The position numbers and the translations under genes are program-made. Under the pieces are notes generated by a model that saw only the letters and a list, made by a program, of their open reading frames with translations, was not told where the DNA came from and ran no database searches. Positions 21,773-33,278 of a stretch of DNA of 64,000 bases are shown in pieces. The number at the start of each line of letters is the position of its first letter. The first letter of the stretch is position 1. The stretch is from Zygaena filipendulae (Eukaryota; Arthropoda; Insecta; Lepidoptera; Zygaenidae): contig OU015669.1 of assembly GCA_907165275.2 (NCBI GenBank), positions 1,758,501-1,822,500 of the forward strand. The letters run 5' to 3'.

Positions 21773-22648
21773 ATGAAGGTCTTAACAGCGGAACCCTGTA
21801 TCCCAAGGATGAACGCTGACGAGTTTCTGCGTTTCATGGATGACCCAAAATCAAAAGCGCGCATCATAGGAGAGTATCAATCAAAATTCATGACTGAAGA
21901 AGAAGAAATGAAATCTACACTGGAGGAGCAGAACAAAGAGGTAGAAATAAAAGGCTGCCTGTCTTACCTGCAATTTCTCTACTACGGTCCTCAGTCCAGG
22001 AAAAATCAAGTGTTCCCGAGAGCGAGGTTCGTTGATGGGTATGATACGAAACATAAATTTCTTTGTACTAAAAATCCAGCGCAAGAAGACTCGGAAATGT
22101 TCTGGCAATCTGTGTGGAATAACCACGTAGAGATTATCGTGATGATAGGCAAGCTTAATGAAAAGAGCTTTCAATATTGGTCCTCTACAGAGCGCCAATC
22201 TGTAGTAAGTGGCAAGTTCAAGGTTACTACTCGAGAAGTTGTAGTTCATTCATACTTCACTGCGACTATGCTGATTCTGACTTCGATGACACTCAAGCCA
22301 AAACAGAGGCGTTTGGTTTTTCACTATCAGTATACAGAGTGGCCGAAAGGTAGCTTACCTCATCCAAAGCACTTTTTGAATTTTTATTTCTTCGTTGACA
22401 ACGTGTATCTTAAGGTGAAGAACAGGATGCCTGATAGGAAAGTTACCCCTATACTCATTCATTGTTTTGATGGTTTGGGAGGCTCGCAAGTATTTTGCGC
22501 TATCGATATCTGCCTTACGAAGTATGATTTAACGAAACTAGTCTCAGTGTCATATGCCGTTGAAAGGTTGCGAGAACAAAAGCACGGGTCTATTAACTCC
22601 TCAGACCTTTATGCTTTGTGTTATGAAATAGTGAAGGGTTATGTTTAA
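21773..22648 (+). CDS. PTP type C, copy C2 (catalytic arginine lost)
   Basis: Mirror copy of C1 with one visible Val/Ile change near residue 57. The signature HCFDGLGGS again lacks arginine. Both copies keep an intact frame and the same promoter and 3' region, so both could be expressed. The gene sits 0.5 kb from the D' fragment and converges with B1. Confidence 0.85.
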   Translation: MKVLTAEPCIPRMNADEFLRFMDDPKSKARIIGEYQSKFMTEEEEMKSTLEEQNKEVEIKGCLSYLQFLYYGPQSRKNQVFPRARFVDGYDTKHKFLCTKNPAQEDSEMFWQSVWNNHVEIIVMIGKLNEKSFQYWSSTERQSVVSGKFKVTTREVVVHSYFTATMLILTSMTLKPKQRRLVFHYQYTEWPKGSLPHPKHFLNFYFFVDNVYLKVKNRMPDRKVTPILIHCFDGLGGSQVFCAIDICLTKYDLTKLVSVSYAVERLREQKHGSINSSDLYALCYEIVKGYV

Positions 22649-24021
22649 AGGGTTTAATCGATCAGGTTCCGTGTATAACTTTTTCTTATTAGTTTGTAAT
22701 GATTTTATGTGTTAAGTCTTAGAAATAAGGTATATTATTACTTTGTGTGTATTTCTTTTAAGAATTATCCTTGTAAATTGCTCGAAATAGAATGATGCGC
22801 TCGCTATTTTTTTTTCTAATTAATTAGACTTGTTAGGGAGTAATTAAGAGATATTTTCTAACATTTTTGAGACTGAATGTATTAATTGCTGTGAATGTTT
22901 TGTAACATAATTAATATTTGAAAAAATGATAATAAAGAAAGTTGTATATTAAATCCTTTCTTTTATTACACATTAAATCCCTAATTTTATCACACATTTA
23001 ACAAGAGTTCTACATGTTTATTTCACAACCATCCATGTCTATTTTTACTGATAGATTTCTGATTAATTTACAAACAACATATCTACCTCATTCTACGTCT
23101 TTGGACATCCGTACAACAGCTCGCTCAGGCTTGGATTCGAACCCTTGCAGTTTTTTCAACAATCGCCAGGACTCGATTCCAAGCCACCTGTATCTTGACT
23201 AGGTTTTCTGTGGTTTTCCTGTTCACTGTGCTCCGTAGCGGAGCACAGGCAAATGCCGGTACAGTGAAATTACTCAATGGCCACAATCTCCAATCAAATT
23301 TGTTCAAATGAATTCGTAAGATTATGATTTATATAAAGATAACGTAATGTATATAATTTAGTGTAATGTATAATGTATGTATAATATTGATGTAATGAAA
23401 TGAATAAATATTTTTACGTATAATAATATATTTTTAATAAACAACATTTCCCTGATTAAAAACCTGAACTTAAGAGTATAGGAAATAACATAATCTGAAT
23501 TCTTTTCAATACTTTTGAATATTTTAAATACTTTTCAATTTCTTCTCTTATGAAAAATTAACATGTCAATTTCTGATTAGAAAAAGGGATTTGAACACTC
23601 TATAGGTATTCATTTTGCATTGAGATAAATGTTTAGTAGCATAAATATTCGAAGAAATGACAATAAAAAAGGATGTATATTAAATCCTTTATTTTATTAC
23701 ACATTTAACAAAAGTTTCACATGTTCATTTCACAACCATACATTTCTATTTCTACTTACAGATTAAAAACTTTTAACTTATCTATGACTAGATGCTAATT
23801 AGAATTAAATAAAAGCTACTTATTGCTAACATACATGACAATAAACCATGAGACATTGATTAAAAGATAGAGAGCAACAATTATTCTTCTTCCGTAGAAC
23901 GCGTTAAATAGAAACGGAGTACTAAATAACAGAAACAATAGTACCTTGCGTGTTGCGTGCGATTAAAAATTTCGTGTTCGAGTTTCGGCTTAATAGAAGA
24001 AAAATTTACTTCATTAGTCTT
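22649..24021. other. Convergent 3' region of C2 and B1
   Basis: Holds AATAAAG for C2 near 22930 and, on the minus strand, the B1 3' UTR block near 23690-23760. The two left-arm blocks (ending at the partners of 8806 and 11290) are joined at about 23056 through a shared AATC[AT]-type word. The hairpin pair lies at about 23125-23255. No coding sequence seen. Confidence 0.55.
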
Positions 24022-24720
24022 CTAAGCTCGAGATATCGATATATCGACATCTAGGAACACCCTTGATCGACTTAGGCCATCGCTGCAATGGATTACCATT
24101 GGACTCTTATACCCATTAGGAAGCTCATTGGTTGCGGCATATTGACTGTACAATCTTGTCATGCTGATTAACTCAAAAAAGTCATCGCTTGAGGGCAAGA
24201 TATCGACCCTTGGCCAGCTTGTGAATAAGAAGTGGTCGACGAACAAGGAGCCTCCATCTTCGTGTGTCAGGAGTAGTTTCGTTTGTTCGAAGCTATAATA
24301 TTTCGGTTGGACCATAATTGTTTCAACCTTCAGATTTCCACAGCAGAGCGTAGATCCTACTTCTGAGTTCCAATAGATAAGACCCTTCTCATTTCCATCA
24401 GGTTTATTCAGCATGACAATGATCTCAGTTTGATGTTCCCAGATCATGTTCCAAAAGTTATGTATTGTTTCTTCAGAATCAGGAGTTTTTGTTCTGATGT
24501 ATGCTTTAGGTTGCTGGAAGCCGTCGATGTAGCTCAAATCCTGGAACTTCTTTTCTTCCGAAAGAACTACACGCCTGTCTTCGAAGCATAGTCCTTCTGT
24601 TTCATGTCGTCCGTTTCCGAGGTCTCCAGAAAATATAAAGGAGTTGAAAGATCCTTCCATTTCTTCAATTATTGTTGCTGATTCTTCGCAATGCAGGGTT
24701 TGCGTATTATTAGAACCCAT
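24022..24720 (-). CDS. PTP type B, copy B1
   Basis: The 232-residue protein is identical to B0, with HCSDGLSRS and the early stop. Like B0 and unlike B2-B4, it has Glu rather than Ala in the DSEETIHNF stretch, tying it to the inverted partner. Confidence 0.85.
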   Translation of the reverse strand: MGSNNTQTLHCEESATIIEEMEGSFNSFIFSGDLGNGRHETEGLCFEDRRVVLSEEKKFQDLSYIDGFQQPKAYIRTKTPDSEETIHNFWNMIWEHQTEIIVMLNKPDGNEKGLIYWNSEVGSTLCCGNLKVETIMVQPKYYSFEQTKLLLTHEDGGSLFVDHFLFTSWPRVDILPSSDDFFELISMTRLYSQYAATNELPNGYKSPMVIHCSDGLSRSRVFLDVDISISRA

Positions 24721-25716
24721 TTTTAAACGTCGCTTAGAATTTGAAGTTCTTAAAAAACACGTGCGGATTCGGGCGCGTTACAAACTTGATTGACGCCCGA
24801 ACATATCAACAATCCCTATTTACATATCCCCCCTCTTCTATCAATATAAATCATCAACTACGTTGTCTAACGAATCAAACGACGTTTTTATTATCTTGAG
24901 ACTGTGAAAAACCAGTTTTTTCTTCGCTTTAGTTCTTAGAAACCATATCATACCTATTCAAAGCTGACCATTGTAAACGACATTAATATTTATGACATGT
25001 AAGCAATTAATTATTTATGTCACGTACTCCATATCAAACAACCAATTGTAGACAATAATACATCAATTAGAATAGACGTCTCCATATTTTCAAAACTTCT
25101 GCAGTGATGAATACGCAGGCATAAAAATAATTGCTACAGATATCTATTATTATCTAGTAACTTCGGCTATATGAGTCTCCTTATGAAACTTTTGAAAACA
25201 AACCGACTTATGGCAGTCTAAATTCCTATCCATTAATTCGTAACTCGCGCTATACGAGGATTCCCCGCGTAACACTAATCAACGTAATAGAGTAGGCGTA
25301 AATACGAGTAAGACACTAGAGGAAGCGCGAGTAACGCAAGGTTAAAGTTTTTAAAACACCTAAAGTTTTAATCAAAAAGTATAGTAAAGATCTATAATAT
25401 TGGTGAGTGATAAGTCTGTGAAGAAATGATAACAAAGAAAGTTGCAGAATAAATTGTTATATTTTTATTAGATTTATAAATAATTTTGACACATTTCTTA
25501 CACAACTAGATTTCTATATCAACTTATAGATAAAAAAAACTCTTAACTAGTCAAAAGATTATAATAAATAAATTTTAGGCCAACTTATTTTAACTGGACG
25601 GTTATAAGAGAAAAATTAAAACTAAATATTGAAAAAATACATGAGAATTAATTACATAAAATCCATTATAAAATAAAGAGCAACAATTATTATTTTTACG
25701 TAAAAAAATTCAAATA

Positions 25717-26521
25717 CAGTCAAAACCGTTTACAGCGACATCGCTTACAACGACGAACCGGGTATAACGACGAAATTTCAAGGTCCCGTCTTAATACAAT
25801 ATAAAACCTGTAAACTTAAAATTGTTTATAACGACATCACCTATAACGACAAATCGCTCATAACGACCATGGTTGAACCATCTTTTCGAAGAAAAATATC
25901 GTTTATAACGTCTAAGACATGCTTTTGCACTTGTATTTGTGTCTGTATTTGTTTTTCAATAATTATATTTATGACGTCACAAGTTTTTCAATAATTGAAA
26001 AAGACGATGTGTCTCTGGTACAGTTAGGAGAAACGCTCATGCCATCTTTGACAACTTTAGAGATAGACGATTTTATTGAGGTAGACAACGAGGTAGCTGT
26101 ATGTTTGTCAATGAGTGATCGGAAAATTTTAGAGGATATTCAAAATCATGACACGATGGTTGAGAATTACGATGAACAAGAAAATGATGAACAATTTGTA
26201 ATACCAACGTCAGTGGAGCACTAATTGCTATTACTGTAATACAAAAATTTGTGCTTGACAAAGAAGAATTAAGTTTAAGCAATAACAATGAAATATTGCA
26301 TAGAATGTATTAACAAATTCAAAATTACTGCGTATAGTTTCAGTGTATTAAACAAATTAAAATGACAATGCAATTTTAGTTTGATAAATAGTTGTAATGT
26401 ATTTTTTAATGCAATGAGAACGTTTTTGATTACTAATAATAGATATTGGTCATAACGACTATCGGCTATAACGACCATAATTCATCGGTCCCTTTAATGT
26501 CGTTATAAACGGTTTTCACTG
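25717..26521 (-). mobile_element. Pogo-like element at the end of A1
   Basis: 805 bp with TA on both flanks, the same codon position as in A0. Includes the 101-residue transposase-like remnant at 25919-26224. Confidence 0.9.
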
Positions 26522-27366
26522 TACTCACTAAATGCTGAATAGCAGAAAACATAATGATTATCATACTGCAGGCAATCGTATCTTTGTTTTCTTAGTTGTG
26601 AAGCGATAGAGCGTATGCTTACATCACCAACTTTCTGATCTCTAGTTATCGATATGTCCAATGCACAGAAGACAATTGATCGATTTAGCCCATCACTGCA
26701 ATGGACTACTACTGGACTCTTGTAGTTGTTGGGAAGCTTTTGCGCTGGCGCGTACTTATTGTTCATTCTTGTCTCCATGACTAAATTAAGGAAATCAGCA
26801 CCTAAGGGCACCGAATTAATTTTCGACCAGTTCTTGTATAAGAAGTGGTTAACCAGTAGCGAACCCCCATCTTCGTGCGTGACGAGTAGTGCTGTAATCT
26901 CGAAACTTTGATGTAAATGTCGTACTTTAATTGTCTCTACGCTGAGCTTTCCACAATATAGCGTTGACCGCTCTTCCAATTTCCAATAGAGAACACCTTT
27001 CTCGTTTTGATCAGGTTTATTCAGCATGACAATGATCTCAGATTGTTGTTCCCAGACCATTTTCCAAAACTTATGGATTTCCTTCTCTGAATCAGGAGTC
27101 TTTGTTACAATATATGCTTTGAATTGCTTGAAGCCGTCGATGTAGCTTGCATTTATCTTATCGCCGGATTCCTTTTCTTCCTTAAGAATTACGCGGTTGT
27201 GGTCGAAGCATAGTTCATCTGTTCCAGGAACGACAAAAGTTCCGTCCGCTTCCATCTTCATCATTAATTTGGCGTGTTCTTGGCGAATGAATTCATTAAT
27301 TATTTTTTCGTCAATTATTGATGTTAATTCTTGGGAATAGCGGGTTTTTGCCTTTTTAGAACTCAT
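26503..27366 (-). CDS. PTP type A, copy A1 (intact reference copy)
   Basis: The intact 287-residue frame begins MSSKKAKTR. Landmarks: NASYIDGF (72-79), FWKMVWEQQSEIIVML (100-115), acid loop position NWSK (179-182, aspartate lost), signature HCSDGLNRS with Cys223 and Arg229, then LRKQRYDC. Cysteine and arginine are present, but the Ala-to-Asp change after the serine and the missing WPD acid predict weak or no catalysis. The last five residues (SENRL) and the stop lie inside the pogo-like element. A TATA box lies 96 nt upstream. The gene follows B1 in the same orientation. Confidence 0.9.
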   Translation of the reverse strand: MSSKKAKTRYSQELTSIIDEKIINEFIRQEHAKLMMKMEADGTFVVPGTDELCFDHNRVILKEEKESGDKINASYIDGFKQFKAYIVTKTPDSEKEIHKFWKMVWEQQSEIIVMLNKPDQNEKGVLYWKLEERSTLYCGKLSVETIKVRHLHQSFEITALLVTHEDGGSLLVNHFLYKNWSKINSVPLGADFLNLVMETRMNNKYAPAQKLPNNYKSPVVVHCSDGLNRSIVFCALDISITRDQKVGDVSIRSIASQLRKQRYDCLQYDNHYVFCYSAFSEYSENRL

Positions 27367-27461
27367 TTTTAACGTTGATTAGAATGTAAAGTTCTCGAAG
27401 GACACGTGTGAATTTGGGCGCTTTAAAAACTTGATAGATGCCCGAACATATCAAGATACCG

Positions 27462-27469
27462 CTTTTATA
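27462..27469 (-). promoter_or_regulatory. TATA box of A1
   Basis: TATAAAAG 96 nt before the ATG. The same box precedes A2 (31642-31649), A3 (45018-45025) and A4 (about 48740-48747). Confidence 0.65.
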
Positions 27470-27742
27470 GGTCGCCCCTCTTCTCTCAGTATGACTCATA
27501 TGGTCTGTTCAAAGGATCAGACAACATTAAATTATTATCCTGAAACTATAAAAAACCCGTTTTTTTGCGCTGTGTTTACCAAAAACTAAATTATACCTAC
27601 TCAAAGCTCACCATTGAGAACGCGTTAAATAGAAACGGAGTACTAAATAACAGAAACAATAGTACCTTGCGTGTTGCGTGCGATTAAAAATTTCGTGTTC
27701 GAGTTTCGGCTTAATAGAAGAAAAATTTACTTCATTAGTCTT

Positions 27743-28900
27743 CTAAGCTCGAGATATCGATATATCGACATCTAGGAACACCCTTGATCGACTTAGCCCA
27801 TCGCTGCAATGGATTACCATTGGACTCTTATACCCATTAGGAAGCTCATTGGTTGCGGCATATTGACTGTACAATCTTGTCATGCTGATTAACTCAAAAA
27901 AGTCATCGCTTGAGGGCAAGATATCGACCCTTGGCCAGCTTGTGAATAAGAAGTGGTCGACGAACAAGGAGCCTCCATCTTCGTGTGTCAGGAGTAGTTT
28001 CGTTTGTTCGAAGCTATAATATTTCGGTTGGACCATAATTGTTTCAACCTTCAGATTTCCACAGCAGAGCGTAGATCCTACTTCTGAGTTCCAATAGATA
28101 AGACCCTTCTCATTTCCATCAGGTTTATTCAGCATGACAATGATCTCAGTTTGATGTTCCCAGATCATGTTCCAAAAGTTATGAATTGTTGCTTCAGAAT
28201 CAGGAGTTTTTGTTCTGATGTATGCTTTAAGGTGCTCCCACACTGCTGTTATAGAATGTTAAGTAACGTTAGTAAACATTTGTTAGCTAACATTTAATCA
28301 CCAAAGTCAAAAAATGTTTTCATGTTAGTAAATGTTAATTAACATTTTTGAACAAAATTTTGTTTGTAAACATTTTATACTATATATACATACATTTTAT
28401 ACTATATATATATTTCTTTTTTTTTAATCAAAAAATGAAAGCTATCCCAATTAGCAAATCTTCTTCCATTTTCGTGTAGACGCCTCAGAACGCAAAACCA
28501 AACTGCGAGCCAATGCCAGATTCAAAATGTTATAAAATGTTAGTAAACACTTTCCATCAGTGTAGGAGCACTTATAACATATAACAGTTCCTAACAAAAT
28601 GTAAGAATTGACAACATTTGTTAGTAAATGTTTTAGTGTTCAAAAATGTTTATAAACATTTTGTAACAGCAGTGTGGGAGCACCTTTAGGTTGCTGGAAG
28701 CCGTCGATGTAGCTCAAATCCTGGAACTTCTTTTCTTCCGAAAGAACTACACGCCTGTCTTCGAAGCATAGTCCTTCTGTTTCATGTCGTCCGTTTCCGA
28801 GGTCTCCAGAAAATATAAAGGAGTTGAAAGATCCTTCCATTTCTTCAATTATTGTTGCTGATTCTTCGCAATGCAGGGTTTGCGTATTATTAGAACCCAT
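27743..28900 (-). pseudogene. PTP type B, copy B2, split by a MITE
   Basis: The gene is cut into a 5' part (28900-28686) and a 3' part (28229-27743) by a 456-bp element inserted in the codons around residue 71. Each part is otherwise nearly identical to B3, including Ala in DSEATIH. The 5' part reads into the element and soon stops; the 3' part has an open frame but no promoter. Confidence 0.9.
28230..28685. mobile_element. Tourist-like MITE (PIF/Harbinger type) in B2
   Basis: Inverted ends AGGTGCTCCCACACTGCTGT match perfectly over about 20 bp, and the flanks are duplicated as TTA (28227-28229 and 28686-28688), the PIF/Harbinger target. The interior is AT-rich with many AACATTT/AAATGTT words and no coding capacity. 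Its termini differ from those of the Harbinger at 33213, so it belongs to another family. Confidence 0.85.
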
Positions 28901-29896
28901 TTTTAAACGTCGCTTAGAATTTGAAGTTCTTAAAAAACACGTGCGGATTCGGGCGCGTTACAAACTTGATTGACGCCCGAACATATCAACAATCCCTATT
29001 TACATATCCCCCCTCTTCTATCAATATAAATCATCAACTACGTTGTCTAACGAATCAAACGACGTTTTTATTATCTTGAGACTGTGAAAAACCAGTTTTT
29101 TCTTCGCTTTAGTTCTTAGAAACCATATCATACCTATTCAAAGCTGACCATTGTAAACGACATTAATATTTATGACATGTAAGCAATTAATTATTTATGT
29201 CACGTACTCCATATCAAACAACCAATTGTAGACAATAATACATCAATTAGAATAGACGTCTCCATATTTTCAAAACTTCTGCAGTGATGAATACGCAGGC
29301 ATAAAAATAATTGCTACAGATATCTATTATTATCTAGTAACTTCGGCTATATGAGTCTCCTTATGAAACTTTTGAAAACAAACCGACTTATGGCAGTCTA
29401 AATTCCTATCCATTAATTCGTAACTCGCGCTATACGAGGATTCCCCGCGTAACACTAATCAACGTAATAGAGTAGGCGTAAATACGAGTAAGACACTAGA
29501 GGAAGCGCGAGTAACGCAAGGTTAAAGTTTTTAAAACACCTAAAGTTTTAATCAAAAAGTATAGTAAAGATCTATAATATTGGTGAGTGATAAGTCTGTG
29601 AAGAAATGATAACAAAGAAAGTTGCAGAATAAATTGTTATATTTTTATTAGATTTATAAATAATTTTGACACATTTCTTACACAACTAGATTTCTATATC
29701 AACTTATAGATAAAAAAAACTCTTAACTAGTCAAAAGATTATAATAAATAAATTTTAGGCCAACTTATTTTAACTGGACGGTTATAAGAGAAAAATTAAA
29801 ACTAAATATTGAAAAAATACATGAGAATTAATTACATAAAATCCATTATAAAATAAAGAGCAACAATTATTATTTTTACGTAAAAAAATTCAAATA
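28901..29896. other. B2-A2 spacer
   Basis: Same sequence as other B-A spacers: degenerate B TATA region, then A 3' flank and polyadenylation sequence. No gene seen. Confidence 0.6.
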
Positions 29897-30701
29897 CAGT
29901 CAAAACCGTTTACAGCGACATCGCTTACAACGACGAACCGGGTATAACGACGAAATTTCAAGGTCCCGTCTTAATACAATATAAAACCTGTAAACTTAAA
30001 ATTGTTTATAACGACATCACCTATAACGACAAATCGCTCATAACGACCATGGTTGAACCATCTTTTCGAAGAAAAATATCGTTTATAACGTCTAAGACAT
30101 GCTTTTGCACTTGTATTTGTGTCTGTATTTGTTTTTCAATAATTATATTTATGACGTCACAAGTTTTTCAATAATTGAAAAAGACGATGTGTCTCTGGTA
30201 CAGTTAGGAGAAACGCTCATGCCATCTTTGACAACTTTAGAGATAGACGATTTTATTGAGGTAGACAACGAGGTAGCTGTATGTTTGTCAATGAGTGATC
30301 GGAAAATTTTAGAGGATATTCAAAATCATGACACGATGGTTGAGAATTACGATGAACAAGAAAATGATGAACAATTTGTAATACCAACGTCAGTGGAGCA
30401 CTAATTGCTATTACTGTAATACAAAAATTTGTGCTTGACAAAGAAGAATTAAGTTTAAGCAATAACAATGAAATATTGCATAGAATGTATTAACAAATTC
30501 AAAATTACTGCGTATAGTTTCAGTGTATTAAACAAATTAAAATGACAATGCAATTTTAGTTTGATAAATAGTTGTAATGTATTTTTTAATGCAATGAGAA
30601 CGTTTTTGATTACTAATAATAGATATTGGTCATAACGACCATCGGCTATAACGACCATAATTCATCGGTCCCTTCAATGTCGTTATAAACGGTTTTCACT
30701 G
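29897..30701 (-). mobile_element. Pogo-like element at the end of A2
   Basis: 805 bp, TA-flanked, same insertion codon. It carries CCCTTCAATG near its end, shared with A3 and A4, where A0 and A1 have CCCTTTAATG. Confidence 0.9.
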
Positions 30702-31546
30702 TACTCACTAAATGCTGAATAGCAGAAAACATAATGATTATCATACTGCAGGCAATCGTATCTTTGTTTTCTTAGTTGTGAAGCGATAGAGCGTATGCTT
30801 ACATCACCAACTTTCTGATCTCTAGTTATCGATATGTCCAATGCACAGAAGACAATTGATCGATTTAGCCCATCACTGCAATGGACTACTACTGGACTCT
30901 TGTAGTTGTTGGGAAGCTTTTGCGCTGGCGCGTACTTATTGTTCATTCTTGTCTCCATGACTAAATTAAGGAAATCAGCACCTAAGGGCACCGAATTAAT
31001 TTTCGACCAGTTCTTGTATAAGAAGTGGTTAACCAGTAGCGAACCCCCATCTTCGTGCGTGACGAGTAGTGCTGTAATCTCGAAACTTTGATGTAAATGT
31101 CGTACTTTAATTGTCTCTACGCTGAGCTTTCCACAATATAGCGTTGACCGCTCTTCCAATTTCCAATAGAGAACACCTTTCTCGTTTTGATCAGGTTTAT
31201 TCAGCATGACAATGATCTCAGATTGTTGTTCCCAGACCATTTTCCAAAACTTATGGATTTCCTTCTCTGAATCAGGAGTCTTTGTTACAATATATGCTTT
31301 GAATTGCTTGAAGCCGTCGATGTAGCTTGCATTTATCTTATCGTCGGATTCCTTTTCTTCCTTAAGAATTACGCGGTTGTGGTCGAAGCATAGTTCATCT
31401 GTTCCAGGAACGACAAAAGTTCCGTCCGCTTCCATCTTCATCATTAATTTGGCGTGTTCTTGGCGAATGAATTCATTAATTATTTTTTCGTCAATTATTG
31501 ATGTTAATTCTTGGGAATAGCGGGTTTTTGCCTTTTTAGAACTCAT
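30683..31546 (-). CDS. PTP type A, copy A2
   Basis: Intact 287-residue frame differing from A1 by one visible residue (Asp for Gly in the ESGDK stretch, residue 68). Signature HCSDGLNRS and pogo-derived C-terminus as in A1. Confidence 0.88.
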   Translation of the reverse strand: MSSKKAKTRYSQELTSIIDEKIINEFIRQEHAKLMMKMEADGTFVVPGTDELCFDHNRVILKEEKESDDKINASYIDGFKQFKAYIVTKTPDSEKEIHKFWKMVWEQQSEIIVMLNKPDQNEKGVLYWKLEERSTLYCGKLSVETIKVRHLHQSFEITALLVTHEDGGSLLVNHFLYKNWSKINSVPLGADFLNLVMETRMNNKYAPAQKLPNNYKSPVVVHCSDGLNRSIVFCALDISITRDQKVGDVSIRSIASQLRKQRYDCLQYDNHYVFCYSAFSEYSENRL

Positions 31547-31922
31547 TTTTAACGTTGATTAGAATGTAAAGTTCTCGAAGGACACGTGTGAATTTGGGCG
31601 CTTTAAAAACTTGATAGATGCCCGAACATATCAAGATACCGCTTTTATAGGTCGCCCCTCTTCTCTCAGTATGACTCATATGGTCTGTTCAAAGGATCAG
31701 ACAACATTAAATTATTATCCTGAAACTATAAAAAACCCGTTTTTTTGCGCTGTGTTTACCAAAAACTAAATTATACCTACTCAAAGCTCACCATTGAGAA
31801 CGCGTTAAATAGAAACGGAGTACTAAATAACAGAAACAATAGTACCTTGCGTGTTGCGTGCGATTAAAAATTTCGTGTTCGAGTTTCGCCTTAATAGAAG
31901 AAAAATTTACTTCATTAGTCTT

Positions 31923-32621
31923 CTAAGCTCGAGATATCGATATATCGACATCTAGGAACACCCTTGATCGACTTAGCCCATCGCTGCAATGGATTACCAT
32001 TGGACTCTTATACCCATTAGGAAGCTCATTGGTTGCGGCATATTGACTGTACAATCTTGTCATGCTGATTAACTCAAAAAAGTCATCGCTTGAGGGCAAG
32101 ATATCGACCCTTGGCCAGCTTGTGAATAAGAAGTGGTCGACGAACAAGGAGCCTCCATCTTCGTGTGTCAGGAGTAGTTTCGTTTGTTCGAAGCTATAAT
32201 ATTTCGGTTGGACCATAATTGTTTCAACCTTCAGATTTCCACAGCAGAGCGTAGATCCTACTTCTGAGTTCCAATAGATAAGACCCTTCTCATTTCCATC
32301 AGGTTTATTCAGCATGACAATGATCTCAGTTTGATGTTCCCAGATCATGTTCCAAAAGTTATGAATTGTTGCTTCAGAATCAGGAGTTTTTGTTCTGATG
32401 TATGCTTTAGGTTGCTGGAAGCCGTCGATGTAGCTCAAATCCTGGAACTTCTTTTCTTCCGAAAGAACTACGCGCCTGTCTTCGAAGCATAGTCCTTCTG
32501 TTTCATGTCGTCCGTTTCCGAGGTCTCCAGAAAATATAAAGGAGTTGAAAGATCCTTCCATTTCTTCAATTATTGTTGCTGATTCTTCGCAATGCAGGGT
32601 TTGCGTATTATTAGAACCCAT
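31923..32621 (-). CDS. PTP type B, copy B3
   Basis: 232-residue frame, identical in design to B1 but with Ala in DSEATIH as in B2 and B4. Intact, same early stop. Confidence 0.85.
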   Translation of the reverse strand: MGSNNTQTLHCEESATIIEEMEGSFNSFIFSGDLGNGRHETEGLCFEDRRVVLSEEKKFQDLSYIDGFQQPKAYIRTKTPDSEATIHNFWNMIWEHQTEIIVMLNKPDGNEKGLIYWNSEVGSTLCCGNLKVETIMVQPKYYSFEQTKLLLTHEDGGSLFVDHFLFTSWPRVDILPSSDDFFELISMTRLYSQYAATNELPNGYKSPMVIHCSDGLSRSRVFLDVDISISRA

Positions 32622-33278
32622 TTTTAAACGTCGCTTAGAATTTGAAGTTCTTAAAAAACACGTGCGGATTCGGGCGCGTTACAAACTTGATTGACGCCCG
32701 AACATATCAACAATCCCTATTTACATATCCCCCCTCTTCTATCAATATAAATCATCAACTACGTTGTCTAACGAATCAAACGACGTTTTTATTATCTTGA
32801 GACTGTGAAAAACCAGTTTTTTCTTCGCTTTAGTTCTTAGAAACCATATCATACCTATTCAAAGCTGACCATTGTAAACGACATTAATATTTATGACATG
32901 TAAGCAATTAATTATTTATGTCACGTACTCCATATCAAACAACCAATTGTAGACAATAATACATCAATTAGAATAGACGTCTCCATATTTTCAAAATTTC
33001 TGCAGTGATGAATACGCAGGCATAAAAATAATTGCTACAGATATCTATTATTATCTAGTAACTTCGGCTATATGAGTCTCCTTATGAAACTTTTGAAAAC
33101 AAACCGACTTATGGCAGTCTAAATTCCTATCCATTAATTCGTAACTCGCGCTATACGAGGATTCCCCGCGTAACACTAATCAACGTAATAGAGTAGGCGT
33201 AAATACGAGTAAAGCCCCGTATTCATGGTAAACATTTGTTTAGCAACAGTTGCTAAACATTGTTGGTGAGCGGCGAGA

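Larger units (their letters stand above)
20922..27228 (-). repeat. Right arm of the large inverted duplication
   Basis: Carries D', C2, B1 and A1 as the reverse complement of the left arm. At about 23056 the sequence jumps from the partner of 11290 to the partner of 8806, with no trace of the secreted-repeat gene. Beyond 27228 it merges into the tandem array. Confidence 0.92.
23896..27616 (-). repeat. Tandem B-A unit 1 (3721 bp)
   Basis: Starts AGAACGCGTTAAATAG just below B1 and ends CCATTG upstream of A1. It is the only array unit with no transposon added after amplification. Its A and B sequences group with A0/B0 (for example Glu in DSEETIH). Confidence 0.9.
27617..31796 (-). repeat. Tandem B-A unit 2 (4180 bp)
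   Basis: Removing the 456-bp MITE and its 3-bp target duplication leaves exactly 3721 bp, the length of unit 1. The junction with unit 1 reads CCATTG then AGAACGCG, a shared breakpoint in all internal junctions. Confidence 0.9.
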
